A stretch of 64,000 nt of DNA. Origin: JALSNL01 sp036479585. GTDB taxonomy: Bacteria; Bacteroidota; Ignavibacteria; Ignavibacteriales; Melioribacteraceae. Positions 50,232 through 59,664 of this stretch are shown here, in pieces. Under the pieces are notes generated by a model. The model saw only the letters and a program-made list of their open reading frames with translations, was not told the origin of the DNA and ran no database searches. The stretch covers positions 3,348,001-3,412,000 of the forward strand of contig OZ245062.1 in the NCBI GenBank assembly GCA_965224785.1. Direction: 5' to 3'. The translations under genes and the position numbers were made by a program. Positions within the stretch are counted from its first letter, which is position 1, and the number at the start of each line of letters is the position of its first letter.

Positions 50232-51116
50232 ATGAAAGAAATAACCGCAATAGTAAAAGGAAAAGAATTAGCAGTTGTTAAATCTTTATTAAAAGTTGTT
50301 AAAGAAAGACATGCTGATTTTGTAATTAAAAAATTCAAAACTGGAACAGTTGGGGATAAAACCCTAATTACATTTAGAGTTGATGATAGGTACTTTAAAA
50401 ACGTATTGGAAAAATTTGCGTTTAATGATATTGCAATTATGAATAGAGAAAAAGAAGTTATTGATTTTATTGAAGAAAGAAAAGAACATAAAAAAAACAA
50501 ATTAAGAAATTCTGGATGGGCAGATATTAAGACGCAAAAGAAAAATGTTTCTGCTGAAGAATTAGAAGTGATGTGCAAAAATGGTGAATTTGATAAAGTC
50601 CTAAAAGAAACACATGCAACTATTGGATCGGATATTGAAATAGTTAAAAAAGCTAAAACATTATTATCAGAATCAATTTGTAATGCAATTGAAATGATAT
50701 TTCAAGAAGCACTAAGTCATAGATCAAAAGTTGAAGAATCAATAGATAAACTACTTCGTATAGCATCTAATGGTGGATTAAAAAATGCACAGAAAAGGAA
50801 AGAGAGAATAAAAGCTGGAAAAACTGCAATAAAAATCTGCTACATGTTTGAAGAATATCAAACTGAACTAATAAGAATTGCAAACCACAATAAAATAAAT
50901 AATGAAGTAAACATTAAAGCAATTGTAAAATTTTCAGGAATTGTAAAAGAACAGAAAAAAAATATGAGTAAAGAAATTTTAGATTCTCTAAAACTTTTGA
51001 ATACTCGTTGGATACGAATTGCTTACGATAGTGTGGAATCAAAACTAAAGAAAAAAGAAATTAATGCTTATAATTATTTATTAAATTTTGTTGATACAAT
51101 TAGAGAGGCTGCATAA
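50232..51116 (+). CDS. Unrecognised protein at the end of the receptor/cheW operon
   Basis: A 294-residue soluble, basic protein with no signal or membrane segment. Residues 1-85 look alpha/beta (ITAIVKGKELAVVKSLLKVV, then DKTLITFRVDDRYFKNVLEK), followed by a Lys-rich linker and a helical C-terminal domain of about 180 residues (ESICNAIEMIFQEALSHRSK, YMFEEYQTELIRIANHN). It follows cheW by 30 bases and is closed by a terminator, so it is probably part of the same transcript. I recognise no family. A role in receptor signalling is an inference from location only. Confidence 0.7.
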   Translation: MKEITAIVKGKELAVVKSLLKVVKERHADFVIKKFKTGTVGDKTLITFRVDDRYFKNVLEKFAFNDIAIMNREKEVIDFIEERKEHKKNKLRNSGWADIKTQKKNVSAEELEVMCKNGEFDKVLKETHATIGSDIEIVKKAKTLLSESICNAIEMIFQEALSHRSKVEESIDKLLRIASNGGLKNAQKRKERIKAGKTAIKICYMFEEYQTELIRIANHNKINNEVNIKAIVKFSGIVKEQKKNMSKEILDSLKLLNTRWIRIAYDSVESKLKKKEINAYNYLLNFVDTIREAA

Positions 51117-51154
51117 ATAATTTGTTACACAACAAAATAAAAGTTAACTATTGT

Positions 51155-51186
51155 AAAAAGGTCAACTATATTGAATAGTTGACTTT
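51155..51186 (+). terminator. Terminator of the receptor/cheW operon
   Basis: AAAAGGTCAACTAT and ATAGTTGACTTTT pair around a 5-base loop (ATTGA), followed by GTATTTT, 39 bases after the last stop codon. Confidence 0.85.
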
Positions 51187-51275
51187 TGTATTTTAGAAAT
51201 AAAGGATTCTATCTCTTCAATTCATTTTTAGTTTTTCATGCTAAATTCTAATAATTACAGCATTATTAAAAAGGC

Positions 51276-51478
51276 AATAATGTCCTGCCGATGGCACTTG
51301 TTTTCGTTTGTCCGATTTCTTTTTTTACCATAATATCGCATCTACGATGCTATTTTCATAAAGTTCTTTTTCACATTTTTATTCTGCGATACTTTATTCA
51401 TTTGAACTCCATCGGAGTGATATTATGGTAAAAACTATAGTGAAATATACTTAAAAGTGCCATCGGCAGGACATTATT
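51276..51478. repeat. 203-base element with 24-base perfect terminal inverted repeats, family C (copy 1)
   Basis: The ends AATAATGTCCTGCCGATGGC... and its exact reverse complement cover 24 bases each. A second nested pair (TTTTACCATAATATCGC and GTGATATTATGGTAAAA) encloses two small hairpins, GCATCTACGATGC and ACTCCATCGGAGT. It encodes nothing. It lies downstream of the receptor operon and before the protease gene. Confidence 0.9.
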
Positions 51479-51616
51479 TGTTGTGATAAATAGAACTTGG
51501 CTGTTTCCTAAAATTTTTCTTACCCTTGAATCATAGTTGAACAAAACCATCCCTAAACTTTTTTTTATTTTACTCGATTGTATAAGAACACCTCACGTTT
51601 TGAGAAGGATAAGAAT

Positions 51617-52345
51617 ATGAAATCACTTAATATAATAGGATATTTTCTACTAGTATTTTTAGCAACCACATTTGCACAAACGCAAAGACCTTTTTTAGAT
51701 ACAAATACCAAAATTGATATAGAAGTAAGTATAAGTAGCGGAACTGGATTTTTAATTTCAGAAAATGGATATGTTGTTACAAGTTATCATATAATTAATA
51801 ATGCTAAAAATATTTCTGTAGAAATTACTAATTTGGGTTTAGTAAAAACATATCCCATAAATATTATTGAGAAAGATTCCATAAACGATTTAGCAATTCT
51901 AAAAATCAATAGTAGTACTTTCCGCACAAAAGATATTCCATTTAATATAATTGATAATGATGTTGAACTTGGAGCATCCGTATTTACATTAGGATACCCA
52001 ATGATTGAGACTATGGGTAAAACAATTAAACTGAGCAATGGAATAATTAGTTCAGAAAATGGATTTATGGGAAATGAAAATGCTTACCAAATTTCAGTTC
52101 CAATAAATCCCGGCAATAGCGGTGGACCTTTATTTGACGAGACTGGTTCTCTAGTTGGAGTAATAAAATCAATTTACTCCGGAGCAGAAAATGTTGCTTA
52201 TGCAATAAAATCTAAGCACGTAAATAAACTTTGCTCTAAATATATAACTGCCAAAGAAATGAATATGTCAAATACAAAAAAGGTTTTTGTAGATCATGTT
52301 AGAACTTTAAAAGACCTTGTTTGTTTAATCAAAGCTGAAAAATAG
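51617..52345 (+). CDS. Exported trypsin-like serine protease without PDZ domain
   Basis: A signal peptide (residues 1-20, ending TTFA) precedes an HtrA-like catalytic domain with the triad His58 (VTSYHIIN), Asp91 (NDLAIL) and Ser168 (NPGNSGGPLF). At 243 residues there is no PDZ domain, so it is a short DegP/trypsin_2-type protease, probably periplasmic. The ATG at 51617 has AAGGAT upstream and starts the signal peptide; an earlier in-frame start at 51578 would prepend charged residues. It is the last gene of the plus-strand block. Confidence 0.9.
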   Translation: MKSLNIIGYFLLVFLATTFAQTQRPFLDTNTKIDIEVSISSGTGFLISENGYVVTSYHIINNAKNISVEITNLGLVKTYPINIIEKDSINDLAILKINSSTFRTKDIPFNIIDNDVELGASVFTLGYPMIETMGKTIKLSNGIISSENGFMGNENAYQISVPINPGNSGGPLFDETGSLVGVIKSIYSGAENVAYAIKSKHVNKLCSKYITAKEMNMSNTKKVFVDHVRTLKDLVCLIKAEK

Positions 52346-52360
52346 TAACTACGATTCTTA

Positions 52361-53842
52361 TTATCTTCTTGCAGTAAAATCTAAATAATTATTTATAGGA
52401 TTACTTGCTGAAGTATTTAGCGAACGAATCCAATCTATTGTTGGTTGTCTATAATGAACTGACGTTTGGTTTGGAGATGGATCATCATTTTGAAAACTGA
52501 AATCTGGTCTTGCGTATAAATAGTCGGTTGTTAAAACATTGTAAGTTAAATTATTTTTAATTGATGTTCCGTCAGAAAGTTTATAACCTCCAACAGTAGT
52601 CATACCACCAACAACTAAGTTTCTAATTCCACCAATCAATTCATCTCCAGTTAGCTCTAGTTTTACAATTGAATTTGCAAAAGGTAAAACCCCAACAATA
52701 GTTTCTAAAGTTATTTCTCCTGCTGGAATTGATTGACGGATTCCTCCAGTATTAGTTAGAGAAACATTTGCATCTGGAAAAGTTATTAACCACGAATCTG
52801 TAATCATGTTATACATCTCAGTAGAGTGTCTGTCAATTTCTTTATTTGTATATCCAATTACTTCCGACAGACTACTACTTATTTTAGTTTTCCATTTAGC
52901 AACAATTGTAGCTATCTGTGCATCAGGTGAACCACCAATATTATTATGAACTGTTGGAATTAGATTGTTAACTTTATTGTTTTCATCATCAAACCATATT
53001 TCTACTTTCCCATAATTCTGCATAAATGAGCCACCCTCAATGAGAGCAACTCCATTAACCAATTTATTTACTAAAGCATGGCAATGTCCCCCACCAATAA
53101 CCGATATCCCTAATTCATTAGCTAAAGGAACAAGTGCTTCCATTTCGTTTTCGCAAATATGTCCAATTACAATTAGTAGTTCTGTTCCCTCGCTTTTTAC
53201 TTTTGGCACAATCTCATTTAGTGCTGTACTATACGGAATAAAATCATAATCAATTACGTGAGTTGGAAAAGTTGTTAGCGGAGTTGTTGTTGTTGTAAGT
53301 CCAATTATCCCTATCACAACTCCATCAACTTCTTTAATAATATAAGGTGTTGCAAAGTCTGGAATTTTACCAGTACTCTTTTCTCGGATATTTGCAGATA
53401 GAAGAGGAAAGTTTAATTGCTCAACTCTCTTTTGTAATTCTTCAATTTTAAAATCAAACTCATGATTCCCAATAGCAGCAGCAGTATAATTCATTTGGTT
53501 CATAACTTCTGCCATCGAATCGCCTTGATACCAAGTAGAAATTGCGGGACCAGTCCATTGATCTCCACCGCTCAAAATTAAATATGCACCATCTTTGGTG
53601 TAGCCTTCTTTCTCATGCCAAAGTCCAACCATTCCAGCTGCTCCACCAGTAGTGCTAGTTGGTTCCATCCAACCGTGTTCATCATTAGTATAAAGAATCA
53701 CAATTTTCTTACCTTCATTTTTTGGATCTACAATACCAGAGTTATTGTCTTTGCACGAAATAGCAAATAGATAAACTAAGACAACTAAAACAAACCAATA
53801 TTCGTTTTTATTTGATTTTATATTCTGTTTTTTTTCAGTCAC
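52361..53842 (-). CDS. 5'-nucleotidase/UshA-type metallophosphatase lipoprotein
   Basis: A 493-residue exported enzyme with a lipobox (LFAISC, Cys30). The metallophosphatase part has the metal ligands Asp54 and His56 (YTNDEHGW), Asp94 (SGGDQWTG) and Asn126-His127 (IGNHEFD), and later GHICENE and GGGHCH. The C-terminal 5'-nucleotidase domain has SLTNTGGIR and LPFANSIVKLELTGDEL. It should release phosphate from nucleotides outside the cytoplasm. It converges tail to tail with the protease gene, 15 bases apart. Confidence 0.93.
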   Translation of the reverse strand: MTEKKQNIKSNKNEYWFVLVVLVYLFAISCKDNNSGIVDPKNEGKKIVILYTNDEHGWMEPTSTTGGAAGMVGLWHEKEGYTKDGAYLILSGGDQWTGPAISTWYQGDSMAEVMNQMNYTAAAIGNHEFDFKIEELQKRVEQLNFPLLSANIREKSTGKIPDFATPYIIKEVDGVVIGIIGLTTTTTPLTTFPTHVIDYDFIPYSTALNEIVPKVKSEGTELLIVIGHICENEMEALVPLANELGISVIGGGHCHALVNKLVNGVALIEGGSFMQNYGKVEIWFDDENNKVNNLIPTVHNNIGGSPDAQIATIVAKWKTKISSSLSEVIGYTNKEIDRHSTEMYNMITDSWLITFPDANVSLTNTGGIRQSIPAGEITLETIVGVLPFANSIVKLELTGDELIGGIRNLVVGGMTTVGGYKLSDGTSIKNNLTYNVLTTDYLYARPDFSFQNDDPSPNQTSVHYRQPTIDWIRSLNTSASNPINNYLDFTARR

Positions 53843-53971
53843 TATATTAGTCCAAGAGAATATTGAAAACCCTTTGTTCTTTTTTATAAATGAAATTTAA
53901 TTCTTTGGATTTGATGAAACAAGTGAAAAAGAGTTGCCCTTTTTCAGAAAGAAATAAATCTAAATGGAATA

Positions 53972-56086
53972 CTACTTCAGTTTTAAAACAATTCCACTTG
54001 TTGAGGAAAGCTCGATTTTGTTTTTTACTGACTTAGACTTTGAGCTTAATACTTTATTTTCATCAGCAAGAATTTGCCACCAACCTTCAGGCAGCTTAAA
54101 AGAAGTTGTTTTATTTCGGCTTGCATTGAATGCAACAAAATAAGTTTTACTTTTATGAGTTACCACATAAGAGAGTGCAAATTTGTTTGCTGAGGTTTTA
54201 CAAAACTTAAATTCGTTAGAACTGCTTCTACGAAAGGCTTCATGTTGTTTTCGTAATTTAATTAAACCTTTGTAATACTCAACTAATTCCTTATTGATTT
54301 CTGCATGTTCGTAGTTCAAATAGTTTGTTGCATTATCTTTATTATAGGAGTTATAATCTAGCATTCCAACATGTTCGTCTTTAACATTTTTTTGTTTAGC
54401 AATTACTTTTGAACGAGCAAACTCTTGTCCGGCATGAATCATTGTTATGCCCTGAGAAGTAAACAAAAACATTGCTGCAAGTTTATGTAATTTCAATTCA
54501 ATCTCAGTTAGTTCATTATGTTTAGCAACATCTGTAATAACTTGATCTTTATTAACCTTACCAATTCCCAAACGTATAAAATCACCAAGTGTATAACCAT
54601 CGTGAGCTTCTAGATAATTTACTGAATGATCTGATTTTTGAAACAAGCCATGATGCTCATTGATTAAAGTACCTTGCACATAGCTTTTTATTCTTTCAAA
54701 ATTATTGTTGTTATACCAGTTGCCAAAAAGCCATCCTAAACCATCAAAAGGATTTTCTCCTTTTATTCCATTTCTAATTTGATCGTTCCAACTTCCCCAC
54801 CCACGTAAAGAAAAACCTTGTGGGTCATAACCTCCACCCCAAGGTTCGCAAACAAAAATTACATGTGGATTTATTTTTCTTGCTTCGTGAATTACGGCTT
54901 CAATTGTTTCCCAATCTATAAGTTTGCCAAGGTCAAATCTAAATCCATCAACGTGATATTCTTTCATCCAAAATAATATGCTATCCACTATCAGCTTACG
55001 TAGCATTGGTCTTTCGGTCTTCAAGTCATTTCCGCAATAGCTTTCAGATATATGATTACCATTATTATCTAAGCGAAAATAATAATCTTTATCAATTTGC
55101 TTTAAGTTTCCAAGTTCATATTCTGATAGATGATTATAAACAACATCCATCACCACAGCAATTCCCTCTTTGTGAAAAGCTTTTACCATATCTTTAAATT
55201 GATTTACTTGCTTCCCAGTTTTTCCAATCCAAGTTTTACGTTTTAGCTGTTTTGAGTTTTCTGCGTAGTAAGCAGTTGGAGCAAAAAAGTTAGAAGTCAT
55301 ATAACCCCAATGATTTTTTTCATAGGGATTCCATGTATTGAAACTTCCGTTCAAAGTATCTTTGTAAGGGTTTTCTAAATATCCAAATTCTTGTGTTGGT
55401 AAAAGCTCAACAGTATTTATGCCAAGCTCTTTTATATAATTAATTCCACCTTTAATATTTTTTTCAACCAAGCCTTTGTAAGTCCCGGGATGTTTTGCTT
55501 TGGAAGATTTATGTGCTGTTAAATCTTTTACATGCATCTCATAAATAATTAAGTCGTGCCAGTCTCTTTGTATCCATTCGTCATTTTCCCAATTATAATT
55601 ATCATTATAAACAATGGCTTTACGTGGATTAAAATAATCTGTGAATGTTGTAACAGCTTTTGCATAAGGGTCTATACTTAACTCAACATTTTCATAATTC
55701 AAATCTGAAGAGCTAAAAATTTTATATCCGTAGAACAGACCAAACATTTTTCCTTCTAAAAATATTTCCCAAACTCCATCAGTATCTTTTTCCATACTGT
55801 AAGTTTTACCAATATTATCTTCAACTTTTTTGAATGTAATTAGTTCAACAGATTTGGCAGTAGGAGCAAATAATCTAATAATTGTTTTTCCATTTTCTAC
55901 AAACGAACCCAATTGTTTATTTGAGTAAATAGAGTTTAATTCATGCTCAGACATTTTCACATAAGTTGTGTCAGTAACAATAATATTTTTAGATTCAGAA
56001 ACGAACAATAGTTCCCCTTTAATTTTTGAAGCGGAAAGTTGCAGAAATAATAATGCAAAAACAATTAGTTTAAATTCAATTTTCAT
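53972..56086 (-). CDS. Exported GH13 alpha-glucan debranching enzyme (pullulanase/isoamylase type)
   Basis: A signal peptide is followed by an N-terminal CBM48 domain (about residues 60-150, with IIRLFAPTAKSVELITF). The GH13 barrel follows, with MDVVYNH (314-319), nucleophile Asp385 (GFRFD), acid/base Glu414 (VCEPWGGG) and Asp496 (EAHD). NHWGYMTSNFFAP near 258-270 is the debranching-type motif of pullulanases, isoamylases and GlgX. It should cut alpha-1,6 branches in pullulan, starch or glycogen-like polymers in the periplasm. It is not part of a sugar-utilisation cluster here. Confidence 0.93.
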   Translation of the reverse strand: MKIEFKLIVFALLFLQLSASKIKGELLFVSESKNIIVTDTTYVKMSEHELNSIYSNKQLGSFVENGKTIIRLFAPTAKSVELITFKKVEDNIGKTYSMEKDTDGVWEIFLEGKMFGLFYGYKIFSSSDLNYENVELSIDPYAKAVTTFTDYFNPRKAIVYNDNYNWENDEWIQRDWHDLIIYEMHVKDLTAHKSSKAKHPGTYKGLVEKNIKGGINYIKELGINTVELLPTQEFGYLENPYKDTLNGSFNTWNPYEKNHWGYMTSNFFAPTAYYAENSKQLKRKTWIGKTGKQVNQFKDMVKAFHKEGIAVVMDVVYNHLSEYELGNLKQIDKDYYFRLDNNGNHISESYCGNDLKTERPMLRKLIVDSILFWMKEYHVDGFRFDLGKLIDWETIEAVIHEARKINPHVIFVCEPWGGGYDPQGFSLRGWGSWNDQIRNGIKGENPFDGLGWLFGNWYNNNNFERIKSYVQGTLINEHHGLFQKSDHSVNYLEAHDGYTLGDFIRLGIGKVNKDQVITDVAKHNELTEIELKLHKLAAMFLFTSQGITMIHAGQEFARSKVIAKQKNVKDEHVGMLDYNSYNKDNATNYLNYEHAEINKELVEYYKGLIKLRKQHEAFRRSSSNEFKFCKTSANKFALSYVVTHKSKTYFVAFNASRNKTTSFKLPEGWWQILADENKVLSSKSKSVKNKIELSSTSGIVLKLK

Positions 56087-56183
56087 ATTATTATCGAACT
56101 AAATGGAAGTAAATTGATAAGGCAAAAAAGATATGTAACACTACTCTTAAACTAATTTCGACTAAGTTCTAATTAGTACAGTA

Positions 56184-56339
56184 CATAATGTAGTGCCGAT
56201 GGCACTTTTATTTTTTTTCATTTCAAATATTACCGTAATATCGCTCCCACGGAGCTTAACAAGAAAGCATCATAGATGCGAAATTATAGTAACTAATAAG
56301 AGTTATGAGAGATAAAGCTCCATAGGAGCGAAATTTAAT
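56184..56339. repeat. Intergenic element, family C (copy 2)
   Basis: Shares GTGCCGATGGCACTTTTATTTTTTTT... and the TACCGTAATATCGC block with the copy at 51276 and carries three small hairpins (GCTCCCACGGAGC, GCATCATAGATGC, GCTCCATAGGAGC). The right terminal repeat seen in copy 1 is missing or eroded. It fills much of the 278-base gap upstream of the glucan debranching gene. Confidence 0.8.
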
Positions 56340-56364
56340 TATGCAGTTCTAACAAGAACATAGC

Positions 56365-56778
56365 CTAATCACTAATCCCAGTTTCAGAAATTTGAAATTC
56401 AACACTTTCAACATAGACAAGTGAATTATCGTAAGAAATTAATTTAATCTTATAATGATGTGATGGTGGAATGTTACCGGGAATCCATTCAAAGGAACCG
56501 TCATTTGGAGTTTTTGTGGAAATAATATATTGCTCATAATCCTTTCTATCGAGTTTAATAATTACATTTTCAAGATGTTCTGTAACTTCCCACTTTATTT
56601 CATACTGTTCCCCTTTTTTCCAAACATCATTTTCTAAAGATGGATTAAGAATTTTTTTGAGGGACACAACGTGATGTTTTGGATCATCTTTTTCTTCTGG
56701 AGTAACAATAGTTTCGCGACAGCTTAGGGATGAGAAAAGTAATATGATAGCTAGATAAAAATGGAAATGCTTTTTCAT
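56365..56778 (-). CDS. Lipoprotein with a Kre9/KNH-like beta domain
   Basis: A 137-residue lipoprotein (lipobox SSLSC, Cys20). The mature part, with a (W)KKGEQYEIKWEVTEHLENVI segment and DGSFEWIPGNIPPSHHYKIKL, has the WxxGxxYxIxW pattern of the small Ser/Thr-rich Kre9/KNH beta-sandwich domains found in extracellular proteins of this phylum. It is 49 bases downstream of the large secreted-protein gene and may be co-transcribed. Function unknown. Confidence 0.65.
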   Translation of the reverse strand: MKKHFHFYLAIILLFSSLSCRETIVTPEEKDDPKHHVVSLKKILNPSLENDVWKKGEQYEIKWEVTEHLENVIIKLDRKDYEQYIISTKTPNDGSFEWIPGNIPPSHHYKIKLISYDNSLVYVESVEFQISETGISD

Positions 56779-56827
56779 TACAAACCTTGGTTATTTTCTT
56801 TAGTAAAGATAAAAATAATTTACCAAA

Positions 56828-59407
56828 TCAAAAATAACTAGGCACATAAGTTTCTAAAATAATTGCAAATTTTAATATTTTGGTTTCACTTAGTTCTGGC
56901 AATTCTATGTAGGCAATATACATTCCACTACCAATTGGAATATTATTCTTATTGGTCAAATACCATTTTAGGAATTGTGACTCATCGTTCTTATGAAAAG
57001 TTCTAACTAAATGTCCGGCAAGATTATAAATTCTAATTACCGCTTTTCTTGGTAAGTGAGTGAATGTAATATACTTTAAGTACTGATCAACCTCATTAGT
57101 ATGCGTACTGTAATACGGATTTGGGAATACATTAATTTTTTCAACATCTTGTTTTGCTAAATCATTATTATTGATTACTGTTTTAGTAGTTGCAAATATG
57201 AATTCATCTGATTCAGTAAGGTCATCATTTTGTTTATCCAATAAGATAAAAGGTTCAACTTGAAATCCATCAATAATAATAGGTTCTGTTAAGCCAAATT
57301 TATTTGGAATTATAATTTTTTGATTCTCTATCAGAAAATTATTTTCATCGTCGATTAAACTCCAAGTAAAATTTTCATAATTTATTTTACTAGTGTCAGA
57401 ACTCTTTTCAAGTACTATTTTATAATCTTTTCCTTTCAGTTCAAAAGGATTTACCACAACAACATTTATTCTAATATTCCCATTACCACTGATATGATTG
57501 ATTTTTAGAGTATCACCATACTTACTCTTAATTGAAGTTCCAGGTTTTGTACTTTGAGGTACTGCAGAAAATCTTAACACATCCGATTCAATTACATTTG
57601 GGAATAAATTTAAATTATTACTTACAGAATAAGATGATAAACCAAAATAATATTCCGTTCCATTATATAGTGGTTTGTTAGAATTGAAAGCATCTTTAGT
57701 TATAGATGCATGTCTTTTAATTCCAGAATCTGATCCATTTTTTGAGATGGTAAATAGTTTCGCTCCATCCTTAGAATTAAAAGTACGAGTTATTATTTTT
57801 GCTTTTCCATCAATGATATCATAGGTAAGCACTTCTTTTGCTTCTTCTAAAGTTGCATCTTTTTTTGGAAATTGGTAAACAGTATAACCTTGAAAACTAT
57901 AGCTAGCAGTTTTGAATTTTTCAATAAAACCTAAATTATTATTGTTATACCAGGACATAACAATTTCTCTATTTAATTCTTGAACATTTATATCTTCGAA
58001 TGAAGTTAAAGGTTTAAAAGAAAAGTTGTTCTCATAATAATTCTGAGCAATACCACAAAATATTTTTAATTGTTCAATTGATGAAAGTCTATCAATATGA
58101 GGTTTTGCTCCGGCAACAATTTCTGCAAAGATTACTTCTTGGGTATCTCCAACAGCCATTGTAAAAGGACCAGAACCTAGCCCTAACCTTCTATCACCAG
58201 GAGGATATAAAGTCCCATCAATAAATCCGCTATGAGTAATCGGATCTCCAGAAAGTGGGAATTTAGTTGTTCCACCTCCCAATTTATCTGGAATTGGAAA
58301 GGGTGAGCCATCTAATCTATTTCCTTTCATATAATTATAATATCCAGTATCGCTATTAGCATCTCCATTTGGATAACAACATTTGAATGGATTATGAAAA
58401 GAAGTCATTGAAAGGTTTTTTTTACCCTTAATTGCTCTGCCATTTAACAGTCCAACATCAAGAGGTTTTCCATCAACTATTGGGCCTTGCAATATCTTAA
58501 AACCCATTGATGGTGGATTTTTCCCATATTGATTATCTTCTTCACGTCCATTATAAACGAAAGCTAAATTTAATAAAGTATCACATCCAACATAGTCGTC
58601 TCCAGCTCCTCCTAAATCCGGATCACTCCAAATTGAAATATACATTGAATCAAAATTATCAACACTTTTATTTATTAATTTATACTTTTTGAATAACATA
58701 TTCCCCAATGGTTCTTCTTTATTGTATCCCCAAACTGTTGTTTGCATCTCAACACCTAAAGGTGCTGAGCCATAAAGTTCCTTAATTTTATTTGAGTCAA
58801 AATCATTCGCAACAAACCAAAGTGTTTGGTCAGCGCCTGGAACACCAGGAATATCTTTGTTGAGATTGTAAATTCCATCATTATCTAAATCGTCAAAAGG
58901 TGCTCCTTCATTACCTGGCCATTCATTCCAGTCTAATTTATATTGGTTACGTATTTCTTCTTCCGTTATTCTTTCATCATTTATTTCTGAGGATAAATCA
59001 GCAGTTTTATAATCCGGTCTTACTCTATAAACTCGTACACTTTCTTTCGATGGATTTTCGGCAATTCCATTTGGCAGTATTTTACCAGGTCTTAAACCTG
59101 ATCGAAACATAGAACCACCAACTCTAACTTCTCCATTTATCTTTGCTCCCCATACAAAACCAGATTCAAAAATAACAGATTTGTTACTGCCTTTTGGATA
59201 GATGAAACCAGAGTTACCGTTTGGAGCAATGTCTGCGCTTCCATTATTATAAATATATGTAGAAATATTATTTATATTAAAAAAGGCATGGTGTACTTCC
59301 GTATTAGTTTTTTGCAGTTTCTTTTTTTGTTTATCAGATTCTGAATAAACTGGTGAGTTTAGAATAAGTAGTAAAATAATTATTGCGCTAAAAATATTTT
59401 TTGCCAT
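56828..59407 (-). CDS. Large secreted protein with T9SS C-terminal domain
   Basis: An 859-residue exported protein with a signal peptide (MAKNIFSAIIILLLILNSPV) and no recognised enzymatic domain. The C-terminus has INVFPNPYYSTHTNEVDQYL, then IYNLAGHLVRTF, the pattern of Por/T9SS sorting-like domains, but with an extra tail (ETYVPSYF) after the usual KFAI end. The bulk contains calcium-like acidic loops (DDLDNDGIYN, DPDLGGAGDDYVGCD). The ATG at 59407 is preferred to a start at 59482 because it begins the signal peptide. Surface or outer-membrane export by type IX is likely. Confidence 0.85.
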   Translation of the reverse strand: MAKNIFSAIIILLLILNSPVYSESDKQKKKLQKTNTEVHHAFFNINNISTYIYNNGSADIAPNGNSGFIYPKGSNKSVIFESGFVWGAKINGEVRVGGSMFRSGLRPGKILPNGIAENPSKESVRVYRVRPDYKTADLSSEINDERITEEEIRNQYKLDWNEWPGNEGAPFDDLDNDGIYNLNKDIPGVPGADQTLWFVANDFDSNKIKELYGSAPLGVEMQTTVWGYNKEEPLGNMLFKKYKLINKSVDNFDSMYISIWSDPDLGGAGDDYVGCDTLLNLAFVYNGREEDNQYGKNPPSMGFKILQGPIVDGKPLDVGLLNGRAIKGKKNLSMTSFHNPFKCCYPNGDANSDTGYYNYMKGNRLDGSPFPIPDKLGGGTTKFPLSGDPITHSGFIDGTLYPPGDRRLGLGSGPFTMAVGDTQEVIFAEIVAGAKPHIDRLSSIEQLKIFCGIAQNYYENNFSFKPLTSFEDINVQELNREIVMSWYNNNNLGFIEKFKTASYSFQGYTVYQFPKKDATLEEAKEVLTYDIIDGKAKIITRTFNSKDGAKLFTISKNGSDSGIKRHASITKDAFNSNKPLYNGTEYYFGLSSYSVSNNLNLFPNVIESDVLRFSAVPQSTKPGTSIKSKYGDTLKINHISGNGNIRINVVVVNPFELKGKDYKIVLEKSSDTSKINYENFTWSLIDDENNFLIENQKIIIPNKFGLTEPIIIDGFQVEPFILLDKQNDDLTESDEFIFATTKTVINNNDLAKQDVEKINVFPNPYYSTHTNEVDQYLKYITFTHLPRKAVIRIYNLAGHLVRTFHKNDESQFLKWYLTNKNNIPIGSGMYIAYIELPELSETKILKFAIILETYVPSYF

Positions 59408-59664
59408 AACTTGAACTCGAATAAAATGAACACTTAAATAAAATATTACATTAAAAATACTTGAACCTCTCATTATTTTCAATGCAATAATTTAGTAGCA
59501 ATTTTATTTTAAAATCTGAATTTCATTTATGTTATGAGATTCTCACGGAGTTAAAAAAACTAACTCCTCAGAATGACAACCGAGGAGTTTTTAACTCAAA
59601 TTTTGGGGAACCTTTCCACCAACTTATCCGGCAAAGTGTTTTTTACGAAGACGGAAGCTCTTTT

